This document shows positions 24,525 to 34,244 of a stretch of 64,000 nt of DNA, piece after piece. This DNA is from an uncultured Kordiimonas sp. (GTDB lineage Bacteria; Pseudomonadota; Alphaproteobacteria; Sphingomonadales; Kordiimonadaceae): positions 496,001 through 560,000 of the forward strand of contig CANNDZ010000001.1 of assembly GCA_947503575.1 (NCBI GenBank), given 5' to 3'. Under the pieces are notes generated by a model that was not told the origin of the DNA, made no database searches, and saw nothing but the letters and a program-made list of their open reading frames with translations. The position numbers were made by a program, and so were the translations under genes. How positions within the stretch are numbered: the first letter of the stretch is position 1; each line of letters begins with the position of its first letter.

Positions 24525-27149
24525 ATGGTGGCCAAAATGAAATTGAACCACAAAAAACTAAAGCATTTGCTTTTGGCTTCGACGGTGCTGATTGTACCGA
24601 CCGGGGTTTTCGCTCAAGAGGAAGCCGAACAGCCACAGGACGACATTGAAGAAATCACTGTTCTGGGTCGCTTTATTCCCGATGAAAAACGGGCGACGTC
24701 AGAGATTTCAAACGTTCTGGACGCAGAGGCCTTTACGCTGGCAGGGGACGGAAATGTTGCAGCTGGTTTGCAGCGTTTGCCGGGTGTCTCCTTGGTGGGC
24801 GGCAAATATATTTATGTTCGCGGTCTTGGTGACCGTTACTCTTCAACGCTGCTGAACTATTCAGGCATTCCAAGCCCTGATCCGTTGCGGCGTGTTGTTC
24901 CATTGGACCTGTTCCCTACGTCTATCATCGAATCAGTATTGGTGCAGAAAACATTCTCGCCAGAATATCCTGCTGAATTTGGTGGCGGTGTTGTTGATCT
25001 GCGGACCAAAGCGGTGCCTGACGAGTTTATCCTCGAGGTGGGCCTGTCTGGCAGTTACAACAGCGAGGCAACCGGGAAAACCGGTCTCAGTTATGATGGT
25101 ACTGGCTCCGAAATTTTTGGTTTTGGCGGGTCGCGTCGTAATATCCCTGATGAAATTCTGCAGGATGTGACGCTTGAAAGCCTGACAGCCGAAGAACTTG
25201 AGGCTGCCGGGGAATCTATTCCCAACATCTGGTCGATTGATGAAGAACCAATTTATCCGGGTGCCGGTCTGAACTTTGTTGTGGGTGACCGTATTGATGT
25301 CGGCAGTGAGAGCGCTTTCGGCTTTTTCGTAGCCGTTGATTATGACGTTGATACGCGTAACCGTAACGGTGTGCGGCGAACTGTGACGGTGAATGATGCA
25401 GGCGGTCAGGCGGAAACCAACTTTGCGCCAGAGGTTTGTAACAACCCGGAATTTGGTGAGGTGCCGCCCGACGATTGCGGCGTGCGCCAGACGTTCCTTG
25501 ATGTGTCTTTGAACGGTTTGCTCTCTCTCGGCTACGAGTTCAACAACGATCATTCTATAAACTACACGGGAACCGTTCTGCGGCAGTCCACTAAACGCGC
25601 GGTGATCGAAAAAGGCGTGTTCGCGCAGGAAGATGCTTTGCGGACGCGCTCGACCATTGATTGGATTGAAAGCCAGGTCTGGACCAACCAACTGACCGGC
25701 GAGCATATCCTAAACCTGTTTGGAGACAGCGACACGTTCCAGCAGACGGAAATTAACTGGCGGGCAAACATCTCTCGGTCTGACCGCGATGTGCCGTCTC
25801 GTCGTAGTACGATCTACGAACTCAACCCTGAACTGGGTGTCGATCTCCTTCTTCCAACAACGGTTGGTAACACCACAGTTTACAATGCGCTGGATGAAGA
25901 GACTAAAGAGTTTGGCCTGAATTTCGTTCAGCCAACTTATATTGCCGATCTTCCGATCGACTTTTTGGGTGGTTTCACCTACCAGGACAAAGAGCGTAGC
26001 TTCGGTCTGGTTCGCTATACCTACGAACTCGCTCGGACCGCCGGCCTAAACGATCTGCGGGCCCGCGTGCCTGAGATTATCTTTGGCCCTGCCAATGTTG
26101 GCCCGGGCCAAAATACGCTTCTGGAGTTGTTTGACAGATCCGACTTCTACACGGTGGATTTCGAGAATGTTCAAGCGTACTTGGGTGCGGATATCGAGCT
26201 TTCAGCAAAAGCGCGGTTGGCCGTTGGTTTACGCTATGAGGATAGCACGCAGATTGTGGATACAGCCGAGCGGACAACACCTTTTAACCCGATCCGCATT
26301 TCCCAATTTGGTGAGTTTTGGCTGCCATCTGCAACTTTCACGTACGAAATTGTTGAAAACATGCAGCTTCGTCTGGCTTTCAGCCAAACGCTCAACCGAC
26401 CAGACCTTCGGGAACTGTCGAACGCGCGTTTCCTTGACGAAGAATTAAACCGGACTGTGCAGGGTAATCCTGAGTTGCGGATTGCTGAAATCAATAACTT
26501 TGACGCCCGCTTTGAATGGTACTTTGGCACAGGCGAAAGCCTGACCATCGGTGCCTTCTACAAAGACTTCACAAGGCCCATCGAGCTGAGTGCCCAGGCC
26601 TTTGGTGAAGGACGATTGATTACCGCGATCAATGCCGCCTCAGGTGAGTTGAGAGGTATTGAAGCCGAAGTTGAGAAAATCCTGTTCCTGCAAGACTGGT
26701 GGGGCTGGGACTGGCTTGGTTCCCGTGAAGTATTTGTCAAAGCGAATGGTTCCTACATCGACAGCGAGTCGGTCACTGCTGAAGAAGATCTGGGTATCGT
26801 GACGAATGCGGTTCGTCCGTTCCAGGGTCAGTCCGAGTGGCTTGCCAACCTTCAGTTTGGCTGGCGCGATTATGATCGCGGTGAAAACTTTGCTGTTGTC
26901 TTGAATTACACTGGACGCCGCCTGGCTTTCATTGGTGTATTTGAGGCTCAGGATGAGTTTGAAACACCGCCAATTATGCTGAACCTTGCGTACAGCAAAG
27001 AGTTTGAGGTTGGCGGCAGCATCCTGGAGTTAAGCCTTGGGGCAGAGAACCTTCTGGGTGACGAATTCCGCTTGTCACAAGAAGGCATTATCACGGAAGG
27101 GTACGAAATTGGTCGCACCGTTTCTGTTGGTCTGACCTTCAAATATTGA
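24525..27149 (+). CDS. TonB-dependent outer-membrane receptor
   Basis: An 874-residue TonB-dependent receptor. A signal peptide (LKHLLLASTVLIVPTGVFAQ) is followed by a TonB box (EITV at 43-46). The plug domain (about 55-180) has VAAGLQRLPGVSLVGGKYIYVRG, GLGDRYSSTLLN and PAEFGGGVVDLRTK. The rest is the 22-strand barrel, ending in an aromatic residue (SVGLTFKY). The plug resembles receptors often encoded with large surface lipoproteins, not classical siderophore receptors; the substrate is unknown. The ATG at 24525 has a weak GAAAG upstream; ATG 24537 is an alternative. Its upstream neighbour is probably its partner. Confidence 0.9.
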   Translation: MVAKMKLNHKKLKHLLLASTVLIVPTGVFAQEEAEQPQDDIEEITVLGRFIPDEKRATSEISNVLDAEAFTLAGDGNVAAGLQRLPGVSLVGGKYIYVRGLGDRYSSTLLNYSGIPSPDPLRRVVPLDLFPTSIIESVLVQKTFSPEYPAEFGGGVVDLRTKAVPDEFILEVGLSGSYNSEATGKTGLSYDGTGSEIFGFGGSRRNIPDEILQDVTLESLTAEELEAAGESIPNIWSIDEEPIYPGAGLNFVVGDRIDVGSESAFGFFVAVDYDVDTRNRNGVRRTVTVNDAGGQAETNFAPEVCNNPEFGEVPPDDCGVRQTFLDVSLNGLLSLGYEFNNDHSINYTGTVLRQSTKRAVIEKGVFAQEDALRTRSTIDWIESQVWTNQLTGEHILNLFGDSDTFQQTEINWRANISRSDRDVPSRRSTIYELNPELGVDLLLPTTVGNTTVYNALDEETKEFGLNFVQPTYIADLPIDFLGGFTYQDKERSFGLVRYTYELARTAGLNDLRARVPEIIFGPANVGPGQNTLLELFDRSDFYTVDFENVQAYLGADIELSAKARLAVGLRYEDSTQIVDTAERTTPFNPIRISQFGEFWLPSATFTYEIVENMQLRLAFSQTLNRPDLRELSNARFLDEELNRTVQGNPELRIAEINNFDARFEWYFGTGESLTIGAFYKDFTRPIELSAQAFGEGRLITAINAASGELRGIEAEVEKILFLQDWWGWDWLGSREVFVKANGSYIDSESVTAEEDLGIVTNAVRPFQGQSEWLANLQFGWRDYDRGENFAVVLNYTGRRLAFIGVFEAQDEFETPPIMLNLAYSKEFEVGGSILELSLGAENLLGDEFRLSQEGIITEGYEIGRTVSVGLTFKY

Positions 27150-27160
27150 TGCAAATAAAT

Positions 27161-27192
27161 TGGGGCTTGCCGCCACGACGGTAAGCCCCAAT
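27161..27192 (+). terminator. Stem-loop after the TonB receptor gene
   Basis: A 13-base-pair stem TTGGGGCTTGCCG / CGGTAAGCCCCAA (one G-T pair) with a 6-base loop, 12 bases after the stop codon. There is no U tract on the downstream side, so it may attenuate rather than fully stop transcription into the T2SS operon. Confidence 0.6.
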
Positions 27193-27270
27193 ACTCCCGT
27201 CTTTCAAACAGCCCATAGAGGCTGGGACGAATAATACGAATGTTGATGCTTGTGGAGACGTACCATTTCC

Positions 27271-28161
27271 ATGGAAAGTGCTGGACATCTCTCAACCGGC
27301 AGGACGAAGCTCCCGTCTCCGCCGCGCAGTATGCGTGTGGTGGTTACCTGTGTAGAGCTGGGTCTTGCTGCGCTCTTGGCCTATTTTCTGGCACAGTTCA
27401 GCTTTGCTTTGCTAGCGGTTGATCCGCCACTTGAAAGACCGCTGCCTAGGGTGCAGGTCTCAAATCTTGCAACTGCAAGCTTTGATGGCCTAACAGATTT
27501 TGATCCTTTTTTCAGAGAGCTGCAAGGTGCTCAGGTTGCGGCACAAGCGGCAGTAAGAGAGAGCTCCCTGCGGCTGGAAGTATTTGGCTTGAGGGCCGAA
27601 CCTGATGGCCGCGGCACTGCAATCATAAAAGCGCAAGACGGTGAGCAGAGGCTTATACGTGTGGGTGACCGTGTTGCTGCAGGCGTAACATTGGCGGCTG
27701 TGTTCCCGGATCGCCTGGAAGTAAATCGTGCAGGCATCAGAGAAGCTATTTATCTGCGCCCGCAAAAGGAACGCAGCGCGACGCCCCTTTCACCACCCCG
27801 CGCAGCATCCACCCTGCAAGCGGGGTCGCCGATGGCACCGCAGTTCGACCTTGCAGGTTTTGGCCTAACACCTGTTCGGCGCGAACGCCGGGTTATCGGC
27901 TTTCTGGTGCCTAACCCTTTGCCACTGCCATTGATGGGGTCAGGCCTTGAAGCAGGCGATATTTTAACGCATGCAAACGGGGAACCGCTGGTATCATTTG
28001 AGCGGTTGTTGGAAATTGGGGAAGGCCTGTCAGGGGCACAGAAACTCGCGCTTGAAATAGAGCGGCGCGGCGAGCGGCGAAACCTGACACTTAGCTTGGC
28101 CAATAGTTCGATCAATGGTTCGGCCAATGACTCAGCCAGTGATCTAGGAGGAACCCGCTAG
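27271..28161 (+). CDS. gspC: T2SS inner-membrane protein GspC
   Basis: A 296-residue GspC: a short cytoplasmic N-terminus, one membrane helix (VTCVELGLAALLAYFLAQFSFALL), a periplasmic homology region (about 85-165, with LEVFGLRAEPDGRGTAIIKAQDGEQ and VGDRVAAGVTL) that docks on GspD, and a C-terminal PDZ-like domain (about 190-280, with GSGLEAGDILTHANGEPL). It links the inner-membrane platform to the secretin and may take part in substrate choice. The ATG at 27271 is picked, but GGAG lies rather far upstream (about 14 bases) and an upstream GTG/TTG cannot be excluded. gspD follows the stop immediately. Confidence 0.85.
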   Translation: MESAGHLSTGRTKLPSPPRSMRVVVTCVELGLAALLAYFLAQFSFALLAVDPPLERPLPRVQVSNLATASFDGLTDFDPFFRELQGAQVAAQAAVRESSLRLEVFGLRAEPDGRGTAIIKAQDGEQRLIRVGDRVAAGVTLAAVFPDRLEVNRAGIREAIYLRPQKERSATPLSPPRAASTLQAGSPMAPQFDLAGFGLTPVRRERRVIGFLVPNPLPLPLMGSGLEAGDILTHANGEPLVSFERLLEIGEGLSGAQKLALEIERRGERRNLTLSLANSSINGSANDSASDLGGTR

Positions 28162-30150
28162 ATGGCTATTTTACAGCATAGCGCAAGGCTGTTGATCGGC
28201 TTGCTCGCACTGGCGGTGGTGGCGTTGCCCACCCCCGCGCAAAATGCAGGCAATGTGCTGAATTACCGGGATGCCGAAATTCGCGCGTTTATTGATGATG
28301 TTGCCGCAATAACCGGCAAGACATTTATTATTGACCCGCGTGTGCGGGGCAAAGTTAATGTGGTGTCCACTGAGGCTGTCACCCTTGAAGGCGTGTTTCA
28401 GACCTTCTTGTCCGCCTTGCGTGTTAATGGCTTTACGCTGGTGCCCACATCCAGCGGTGCCTACAAAATTGTGCCTGATGAAGTTGCCGCCCAAGACGCT
28501 GGCCCAGTTGATGAGGGCCGCGAGGGGGATACTCTTGTTACCCGCGTCTTCAACCTGCGCTACGCAGACCCGCTTGCCGTGCAGGCGGCGGCCAAGCCAT
28601 TTGTTTTTAAAAACGGCCGGGTTTTCGCCCGGCGCGGCATGTCAATGGTGATCGTGACTGACTATGCTGACAATCTTGCCCGCATAGCCCAGCTTGTCGC
28701 CAGTCTGGACGTCGACCCGTCGGTGATCAAAACCCTGGCTCTAGAGAACACATCGGCTGGCGAGATGGCGGACATTGCCCTCCGGCTTTCAGCCCAACCG
28801 GGCACGGACGACAATACTAGGCAATCCCTTTCCGCGCTGCCGCTTGAGTCTAGCAACACGCTCATTCTTAAGGGGCCTGCAGATGTTATTGATACCATCT
28901 TGCCAGTGCTGCGAGAATTGGATCAAGGTAATGCATCCCGCAGTGACTTGCGTGTTATCTACCTCAAGCACGCCAACGCAGAAGCCATGTTGCCAATGCT
29001 GGAAACGGTTACCAAGTCTTTGTCGCGCCGCGACGCGGCAGGCAACCTCATTTCCACTGACGGTGATGTAACCCTGTCGTCTTATGCTGGGGCCAATGCC
29101 ATTGTGATCAATGCATCCAGCGAAATGCAGCAGCGTATCACCAATGTCATTAACATGCTGGACGTGCAAAGGGCGCAGGTGCTGGTTGAAGCCATCGTGG
29201 TTGAAGTGTCTGACAATGCCGCCAAAGAACTTGGTGTGCAGTATTTGCTTGCTGGCGGCGATAACAGCAACATTCCCTTTACCATAGCAAACTATTCTAA
29301 CACCGCTCCCAATTTGCTTGCTCTCGCGGGCGCTTTGCAGGTTGATGGCGGTTCAGATAGCGACAGTGATAGTGATAGCATTCGGGATACATTCGGCGCT
29401 GCTGCGGTTGACTCCATACTGGGGTTCAATGGTTTTGGTTTGGGTATCGCCGGGGAAACAGACGGTGGTACCATTTTTGGCGCGGTCCTGAACGCAGTGC
29501 AGCAGGATAGTGGCAGCAATGTTCTGTCGACGCCGTCGATCATGACGATGGACAACGAGGCCGCGCGCTTTCTCTCTGGTCAGGAAATCCCGATTTCCAC
29601 AGGCGAGGCGCTGGGTGCTGCCAATATCAACCCGTTCAGAACGATTGAACGGAAAGATGTTGGTATCCAGCTTGAGGTGACGCCGCAAATCAATGAAGGT
29701 GAAGAAATTCGCCTGCAAATCCGGCAAGAAATATCATCTATTGCTGGCCCAGTTAGCAGCAGCTTCAGTGAACTTGTCACTAACAAACGGGAAATCGAAA
29801 CAACGGTCAGCGTCAAAAACGGTGACATTGTTGTTTTGGGTGGCCTGGTGCAACAGGACGAGATTACATCGGTCGAAAAAGTGCCGTTTCTGGGCGATAT
29901 TCCCCTGCTTGGCCGATTGTTCCGGTCTGACAGCCGAAGCAGTGCAAAAACCAACCTGATGATTTTTCTGCGCCCCACGATTGTGCGCAACGCAGGTGAT
30001 GCGCAAACCGTGACCGAGCAGAAGTTCAATTATATTCGCGGGCAGCAAAACCTTGTTAATAGTGGCGGCTTGACGCTTGATCAGTTGCTGCAAGACGTAA
30101 TGGGTGCAAAGACCGTTCCCGGTGGAGATACCAGAGACGATAACAGGTAA
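28162..30150 (+). CDS. gspD: T2SS secretin GspD
   Basis: A 662-residue outer-membrane secretin with a signal peptide (LLIGLLALAVVALPTPAQ). Periplasmic N0 (VLNYRDAEIRAFIDDVAAITGKTFIIDPRVRGKV begins it) and N1-N3 domains extend to about residue 340, with a Ser/Asp-rich insert near 395-405. The secretin core follows, with VLSTPSIMTMDNEAA, ERKDVGIQLEVTPQI and VVLGGLVQ. GAGG lies before the ATG, and the gene abuts gspC. It forms the exit channel of the T2SS. A short acidic tail may serve as a pilotin-binding segment. Confidence 0.95.
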   Translation: MAILQHSARLLIGLLALAVVALPTPAQNAGNVLNYRDAEIRAFIDDVAAITGKTFIIDPRVRGKVNVVSTEAVTLEGVFQTFLSALRVNGFTLVPTSSGAYKIVPDEVAAQDAGPVDEGREGDTLVTRVFNLRYADPLAVQAAAKPFVFKNGRVFARRGMSMVIVTDYADNLARIAQLVASLDVDPSVIKTLALENTSAGEMADIALRLSAQPGTDDNTRQSLSALPLESSNTLILKGPADVIDTILPVLRELDQGNASRSDLRVIYLKHANAEAMLPMLETVTKSLSRRDAAGNLISTDGDVTLSSYAGANAIVINASSEMQQRITNVINMLDVQRAQVLVEAIVVEVSDNAAKELGVQYLLAGGDNSNIPFTIANYSNTAPNLLALAGALQVDGGSDSDSDSDSIRDTFGAAAVDSILGFNGFGLGIAGETDGGTIFGAVLNAVQQDSGSNVLSTPSIMTMDNEAARFLSGQEIPISTGEALGAANINPFRTIERKDVGIQLEVTPQINEGEEIRLQIRQEISSIAGPVSSSFSELVTNKREIETTVSVKNGDIVVLGGLVQQDEITSVEKVPFLGDIPLLGRLFRSDSRSSAKTNLMIFLRPTIVRNAGDAQTVTEQKFNYIRGQQNLVNSGGLTLDQLLQDVMGAKTVPGGDTRDDNR

Positions 30151-30155
30151 AGGCC

Positions 30156-31652
30156 ATGCAGGAGCAAACTGACCATAAGCTTCGATATACGTTTGCCCGG
30201 GACCATGGGTACGCTTTGGTTGATGTGACCCAAGACGGCGCGACCCTCATTATGCGGGACGATGCCACCCTGCGACTATTGCCGGAAGTCCGCCGGGTTG
30301 CTGGGGTACCCCTGACCATAGAAACCCGGAGCAAGCCGGAATTTGATTCGCTCTTGTCGGATATGCATGCGGTAGAAGGCATCAATGAAGAACTGAGCGA
30401 TGAGCTGCCTGCCGACAGCCTGGACCGGGCACTTGAAGGTATGCCCGCCGTTGCTGACTTGCTGGCCAGCGAAGATGACGCGCCGGTTATACGCTTGATC
30501 AATAGCCTGATCGCCGAAGCGGTTAAAAATGCGGCGTCAGATGTCCATCTGGAGCCCTTTGAAAACCGATTGTCCGTAAGGTTGCGGGTTGATGGCGTGT
30601 TAACCGAAATTGCCAGTCTTGCAGCCCGCCTGACACCTTATATTGTGTCGCGTATCAAAGTGATGGCGCGTCTGGATATTGCAGAAAAACGTGTACCTCA
30701 GGATGGTCGTTTATCTTTGAAGCTTGGGTCCCGCGTGTTTGATGTTCGGGTTTCCACGTTACCGGCCCGGCATGGGGAGCGGGTTGTGCTGCGTCTTCTG
30801 GATGCGTCACAAGCGCATTTTTCGCTTGAGGACCTAGGCATGGGACCCGCTGTCCATTCAGGTTTCAGGGACCTACTAACGGAACCGAATGGCATTATTC
30901 TGGTAACCGGCCCAACAGGGTCAGGCAAAACCACGACACTCTATGCTGGTCTTGGTTTATTGAATGACCAAAGCCGCAATATCATGACGGTCGAGGACCC
31001 GGTGGAATACGCGCTGGACGGTGTTAGCCAGACCCAGGTCAATTCAAAGGTCGGGATGACTTTCGCGTCTGGCCTACGGGCCATTCTGCGGCAGGACCCG
31101 GACGTGGTGATGGTGGGTGAAATTCGCGATATGGAAACGGCAGAGATGGCAATACAAGCCAGTTTGACCGGCCACCTTGTCCTGTCGACAGTGCATACCA
31201 ACAGTTCCGTTGCTGCCATCACAAGATTGCGGGATATGGGTGTGGAACCCTTTTTGCTGGCTTCAACTGTTAAGGGTATTTTGGCTCAACGCCTTGTGCG
31301 TAAACTGTGTGATGTTTGCAAGAAACCCGCCGCAAATCCAGCGGACTTGTTAAGTCAATTGGGCCAGACTGATGAACCCAAGGCCACCTTAATGGAAGCT
31401 GTTGGGTGCCAGGCTTGTGGTGGCAAAGGCTATCGCGGTCGGATCGGCATTTACGAACTTGCGACCATTGACGACACCCTGCGCAAAATGATCCAAGAAA
31501 ATGCATCTGAACAGGATATGGAGGCTATTGCCTTCAATAATCGGGGTACATTGGCCGATAGTGGTCGTGAACTTGTGCTTGCCGGTGTAACCACCATTGA
31601 AGAAGTACTACGGGTATCCCGGATCAAGGAGACATCCGGTGCAGGCATTTGA
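30156..31652 (+). CDS. gspE: T2SS assembly ATPase GspE
   Basis: A 498-residue cytoplasmic secretion ATPase. It has an N-terminal N1E-type region, the linker to the catalytic core, Walker A GPTGSGKTTT (252-261), the Asp and His boxes (VEDPVEYALDG, TGHLVLSTVHTN), Walker B (VVMVGEIRD) and a tetracysteine zinc domain with Cys385/Cys388 and Cys418/Cys421. It drives pseudopilus growth and binds GspL. The ATG lies five bases after gspD, and the stop is inside the start of gspF. Confidence 0.96.
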   Translation: MQEQTDHKLRYTFARDHGYALVDVTQDGATLIMRDDATLRLLPEVRRVAGVPLTIETRSKPEFDSLLSDMHAVEGINEELSDELPADSLDRALEGMPAVADLLASEDDAPVIRLINSLIAEAVKNAASDVHLEPFENRLSVRLRVDGVLTEIASLAARLTPYIVSRIKVMARLDIAEKRVPQDGRLSLKLGSRVFDVRVSTLPARHGERVVLRLLDASQAHFSLEDLGMGPAVHSGFRDLLTEPNGIILVTGPTGSGKTTTLYAGLGLLNDQSRNIMTVEDPVEYALDGVSQTQVNSKVGMTFASGLRAILRQDPDVVMVGEIRDMETAEMAIQASLTGHLVLSTVHTNSSVAAITRLRDMGVEPFLLASTVKGILAQRLVRKLCDVCKKPAANPADLLSQLGQTDEPKATLMEAVGCQACGGKGYRGRIGIYELATIDDTLRKMIQENASEQDMEAIAFNNRGTLADSGRELVLAGVTTIEEVLRVSRIKETSGAGI

Positions 31653-32868
31653 ATACAGTGCCGTTGACCGGAACGGAAAGGCTTGCAAGGGAACGATTTC
31701 CGCCGATGGTCCGAATGAGGCGCGGCGAACGCTTCTAGCACGGCAGATATATGCAACAGACATCAAGCCCACCGGGTCACGTGGGAAATCTGTTGCCAAT
31801 TTTTTGCCCGCCATTTTTCGTCAGCAGGAAAAAATAGGCTCCAAGGAACTGGCGCTGATTACCCGGCAAATGGCGACAATGATAGAAGCGGCATCTCCGG
31901 TGGAAGAGGTGCTGGCCGCGTTGGCGCAGCAGGCTGAAAAATCCACCACGAGGGCGATCCTGTCCCGTGTGCGCACAAATGTGATCGAAGGCATGCGCCT
32001 GTCACGAGCCATGGAAGAGGAACCGGCGACGTTTGATTCGCTCTACTGCTCAATGGTGGCTGCGGGTGAGGCGGCTGGTGCTCTTGGGTCTGTTCTGTCT
32101 CGTGTTGCTGACCACCGGGAAAAGTCGGAAGAAACGCGGGCAAAGATTCAGTCGGCCCTCATATATCCTGCTGTGCTGCTAACCGTTGCAACGGGGGTTG
32201 TCACTGCCTTGATGGTTCTGGTCGTGCCCAAGGTTGTGGCCCAGTTCGACAGTTTTGGCGGTGAATTGCCTGCGATTACGCAAATAGTGGTCGGTATTTC
32301 TAATTTTTTGTCGAGTTATGGTCTTTTTTTGCTGCTTGTTATTACCGCTCTTGTCTTTGGTTTTGGTGTGGCGATGCGTAGACCGGCGGTTCGATATCAT
32401 GTCCATACGGGTTTATTGGCACTGCCGGTGATCGGGCGATTGATCAGGTCTGTTAATGCGGCCCGGTTTGCCCGGGCATTTGGCACGCTTGTGCTGGGGG
32501 GAAGCCCAGTGCTGGAAGCGATGGTCGCTGCCAAAGAAACAATCCGGAGCGCCCCCATAAAAAGTTCCCTTTCTGATGCGATAACGCGGGTCCGGGAAGG
32601 CAGCGGTGTTGCAGGCAGCTTACAACAGGTAGCGGCGCTACCACCGATGTTGTCATACATGGCATCTGCGGGGGAGCGCAGCGGCCAGTTGGGTATGATG
32701 ATGCATAAGGTTGCTGATTATCTGGAAAGTGAATTTGACGGCTTTACCAAGTCTGCCCTTAGCCTTCTGGAACCAATGATTGTAATATTGATGGGTGGGA
32801 TTGTTGGCGTGATTGTAATGTCCATCATGCTGCCAATCCTGAGGCTGAACAGCCTTGTCCTTTTGTAA
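31639..32868 (+). CDS. gspF: T2SS inner-membrane platform protein GspF
   Basis: A 409-residue GspF with two cytoplasmic T2SSF helical bundles (about 70-190 and 270-390) and three membrane segments. The start FEYSAVDRNGKACKGTI is typical. The GTG at 31639 follows AAGGAG and overlaps gspE by 14 bases; the longer in-frame ORF from 31597 adds 14 atypical residues. GspF rotates or supports pseudopilin assembly at the membrane. Confidence 0.94.
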   Translation: MQAFEYSAVDRNGKACKGTISADGPNEARRTLLARQIYATDIKPTGSRGKSVANFLPAIFRQQEKIGSKELALITRQMATMIEAASPVEEVLAALAQQAEKSTTRAILSRVRTNVIEGMRLSRAMEEEPATFDSLYCSMVAAGEAAGALGSVLSRVADHREKSEETRAKIQSALIYPAVLLTVATGVVTALMVLVVPKVVAQFDSFGGELPAITQIVVGISNFLSSYGLFLLLVITALVFGFGVAMRRPAVRYHVHTGLLALPVIGRLIRSVNAARFARAFGTLVLGGSPVLEAMVAAKETIRSAPIKSSLSDAITRVREGSGVAGSLQQVAALPPMLSYMASAGERSGQLGMMMHKVADYLESEFDGFTKSALSLLEPMIVILMGGIVGVIVMSIMLPILRLNSLVLL

Positions 32869-32879
32869 GGAGAGTAACA

Positions 32880-33344
32880 ATGAAACGATGTATCGCCGGT
32901 TGGAAAGCATGGGTTAAAAAAGCCACAGCGGAAGATGCCGGTTTTTCGCTTATTGAGTTGATGGTCGTGATTGTCATCATGGGATTGCTGACAACGATTG
33001 TAGTGGTCAATGTGCTGCCAAGTCAGGACCGCGCGATGGTGGAAAAGGCACGCACCGATGTGCGCATGATCGAGCAAGCCATAGAGATGTATCGTATCGA
33101 TACCCGCAAATACCCAACCCTTGAAGAAGGTTTGGATGCGCTGACCGCCGCGCCTAGGGGGTCAAGCCTGCGCACCGAGAGCTACATCAAGTCGTTGCCG
33201 ATGGATCCATGGGGTAACCCCTATCAGTATCTGATACCGGGCGAAAACGGCCAGTTTGATGTCTTTTCCTTTGGCGCAGACGGTCGCAGTGGCGGCGATG
33301 GCTTGAATGCAGATATCGGCAACTGGACCCGCGACGACAACTGA
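32880..33344 (+). CDS. gspG: T2SS major pseudopilin GspG
   Basis: A 154-residue major pseudopilin. A 22-residue basic leader ends in Gly, then FSLIELMVVIVIMGLLTTIVV, with Glu5 of the mature protein. The C-terminal calcium loop is seen as LPMDPWGNPYQYL...FDVFSFGADGRSGGDGLNADIGNW. It builds the pseudopilus that pushes substrates through GspD. The leader is cut by a prepilin peptidase, probably the one encoded at 20.8 kb. GGAGAG precedes the ATG. Confidence 0.95.
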   Translation: MKRCIAGWKAWVKKATAEDAGFSLIELMVVIVIMGLLTTIVVVNVLPSQDRAMVEKARTDVRMIEQAIEMYRIDTRKYPTLEEGLDALTAAPRGSSLRTESYIKSLPMDPWGNPYQYLIPGENGQFDVFSFGADGRSGGDGLNADIGNWTRDDN

Positions 33345-33345
33345 T

Positions 33346-33840
33346 ATGAAAAGACTGGCTGATAATCGTGGTTTTTCGCTTGTTGAGGTGATGGTGGTGG
33401 TTGCCATTGTCGGCCTTATGGCAGGTGTTGTTGTCTTGTCACTGCCATCAAAATCAAACCAGTTTCGCCAGTCCGTTGAACAAACCGGACGTACCTTAAC
33501 TGCCCTGTCACGCAGCAGCATCCTTAGCGGCCAGACCGTTGGCGTTGTTTTCAAGCCCACCGGGCTTGCGGTCATGCGACTTGGCGACAATGGTTGGGTC
33601 AACGATGGGACTATTTTGAAAACCGGTTTAGCGCACTGGTCGGACCTGTCGCTTGTTTCATTGTATGTGGATGATACAGAACAATCTTTGTCGTCGGACC
33701 GGGTGGACCCTCACGTCTGGTTCTTGCCAACCGGTGATTATCCATCCTTCACCCTTGCTTTTGCTGGTGATGCAGGCGGCGCAACTGTGTCCGCTGAGAC
33801 GGCCGCCCCTGTGCGTGTGAGCTTTGATAATGAACCGTAA
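33346..33840 (+). CDS. gspH: T2SS minor pseudopilin GspH
   Basis: A 164-residue minor pseudopilin with the leader MKRLADNRG and the helix FSLVEVMVVVAIVGLMAGVVV (Glu5 kept). The rest is a beta-rich head. GspH lies in the pseudopilus tip complex with GspI, J and K. The ATG at 33346 begins one base after the gspG stop; its own end overlaps gspI by 11 bases. Confidence 0.88.
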   Translation: MKRLADNRGFSLVEVMVVVAIVGLMAGVVVLSLPSKSNQFRQSVEQTGRTLTALSRSSILSGQTVGVVFKPTGLAVMRLGDNGWVNDGTILKTGLAHWSDLSLVSLYVDDTEQSLSSDRVDPHVWFLPTGDYPSFTLAFAGDAGGATVSAETAAPVRVSFDNEP

Positions 33841-34243
33841 CTACACAATGCCATCCAAGCTCAAAAAGGCTGCAAAAGTATGCGATGAGAGAGGCTTCTC
33901 CCTGATAGAGTTGCTGGTTGCTGTGTCGATTTTAGCGCTGGTTGCTGTGGCGCTCCTTGATGGGCAAACCCAGGCTATCACCATTACCGGAAAGCTGGAG
34001 GAGCGAAGCCTGGCGTCCGTGGTTGCCGAAAACAGGCTGAACCTTGCACTTGGATTGGTAGAACCACCGGCACCGGGCGTGCGCAGCGGCAGGGAACAGC
34101 AGTTGGGCATGACCTTCGAGTGGCGCGAGACGGTCAGGCCTGCCCCTGGCAATGATCTGACCATTATCGAAATTATTGTCGCGTCCCCAGACAACCGACA
34201 AACGGACCTTGCTCGTTTGGTTGGTTTTCGGAAAGCGCCCTGA
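33830..34243 (+). CDS. gspI: T2SS minor pseudopilin GspI
   Basis: A 137-residue minor pseudopilin with a basic leader ending ERG and the helix FSLIELLVAVSILALVAVALL (Glu5 kept). GspI starts assembly of the tip complex with GspJ and GspK. The ATG at 33830 lies inside the end of gspH; a TTG at 33824 is also in frame. The following gspJ starts one base after its stop. Confidence 0.88.
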   Translation: MNRNYTMPSKLKKAAKVCDERGFSLIELLVAVSILALVAVALLDGQTQAITITGKLEERSLASVVAENRLNLALGLVEPPAPGVRSGREQQLGMTFEWRETVRPAPGNDLTIIEIIVASPDNRQTDLARLVGFRKAP

Positions 34244-34244
34244 T

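Noticed and set aside
24933-25706. Minus-strand ORF of 257 codons opposite the TonB receptor gene
   Set aside because: The sense frame encodes an unmistakable receptor plug and barrel; the antisense product has no signal or domain.
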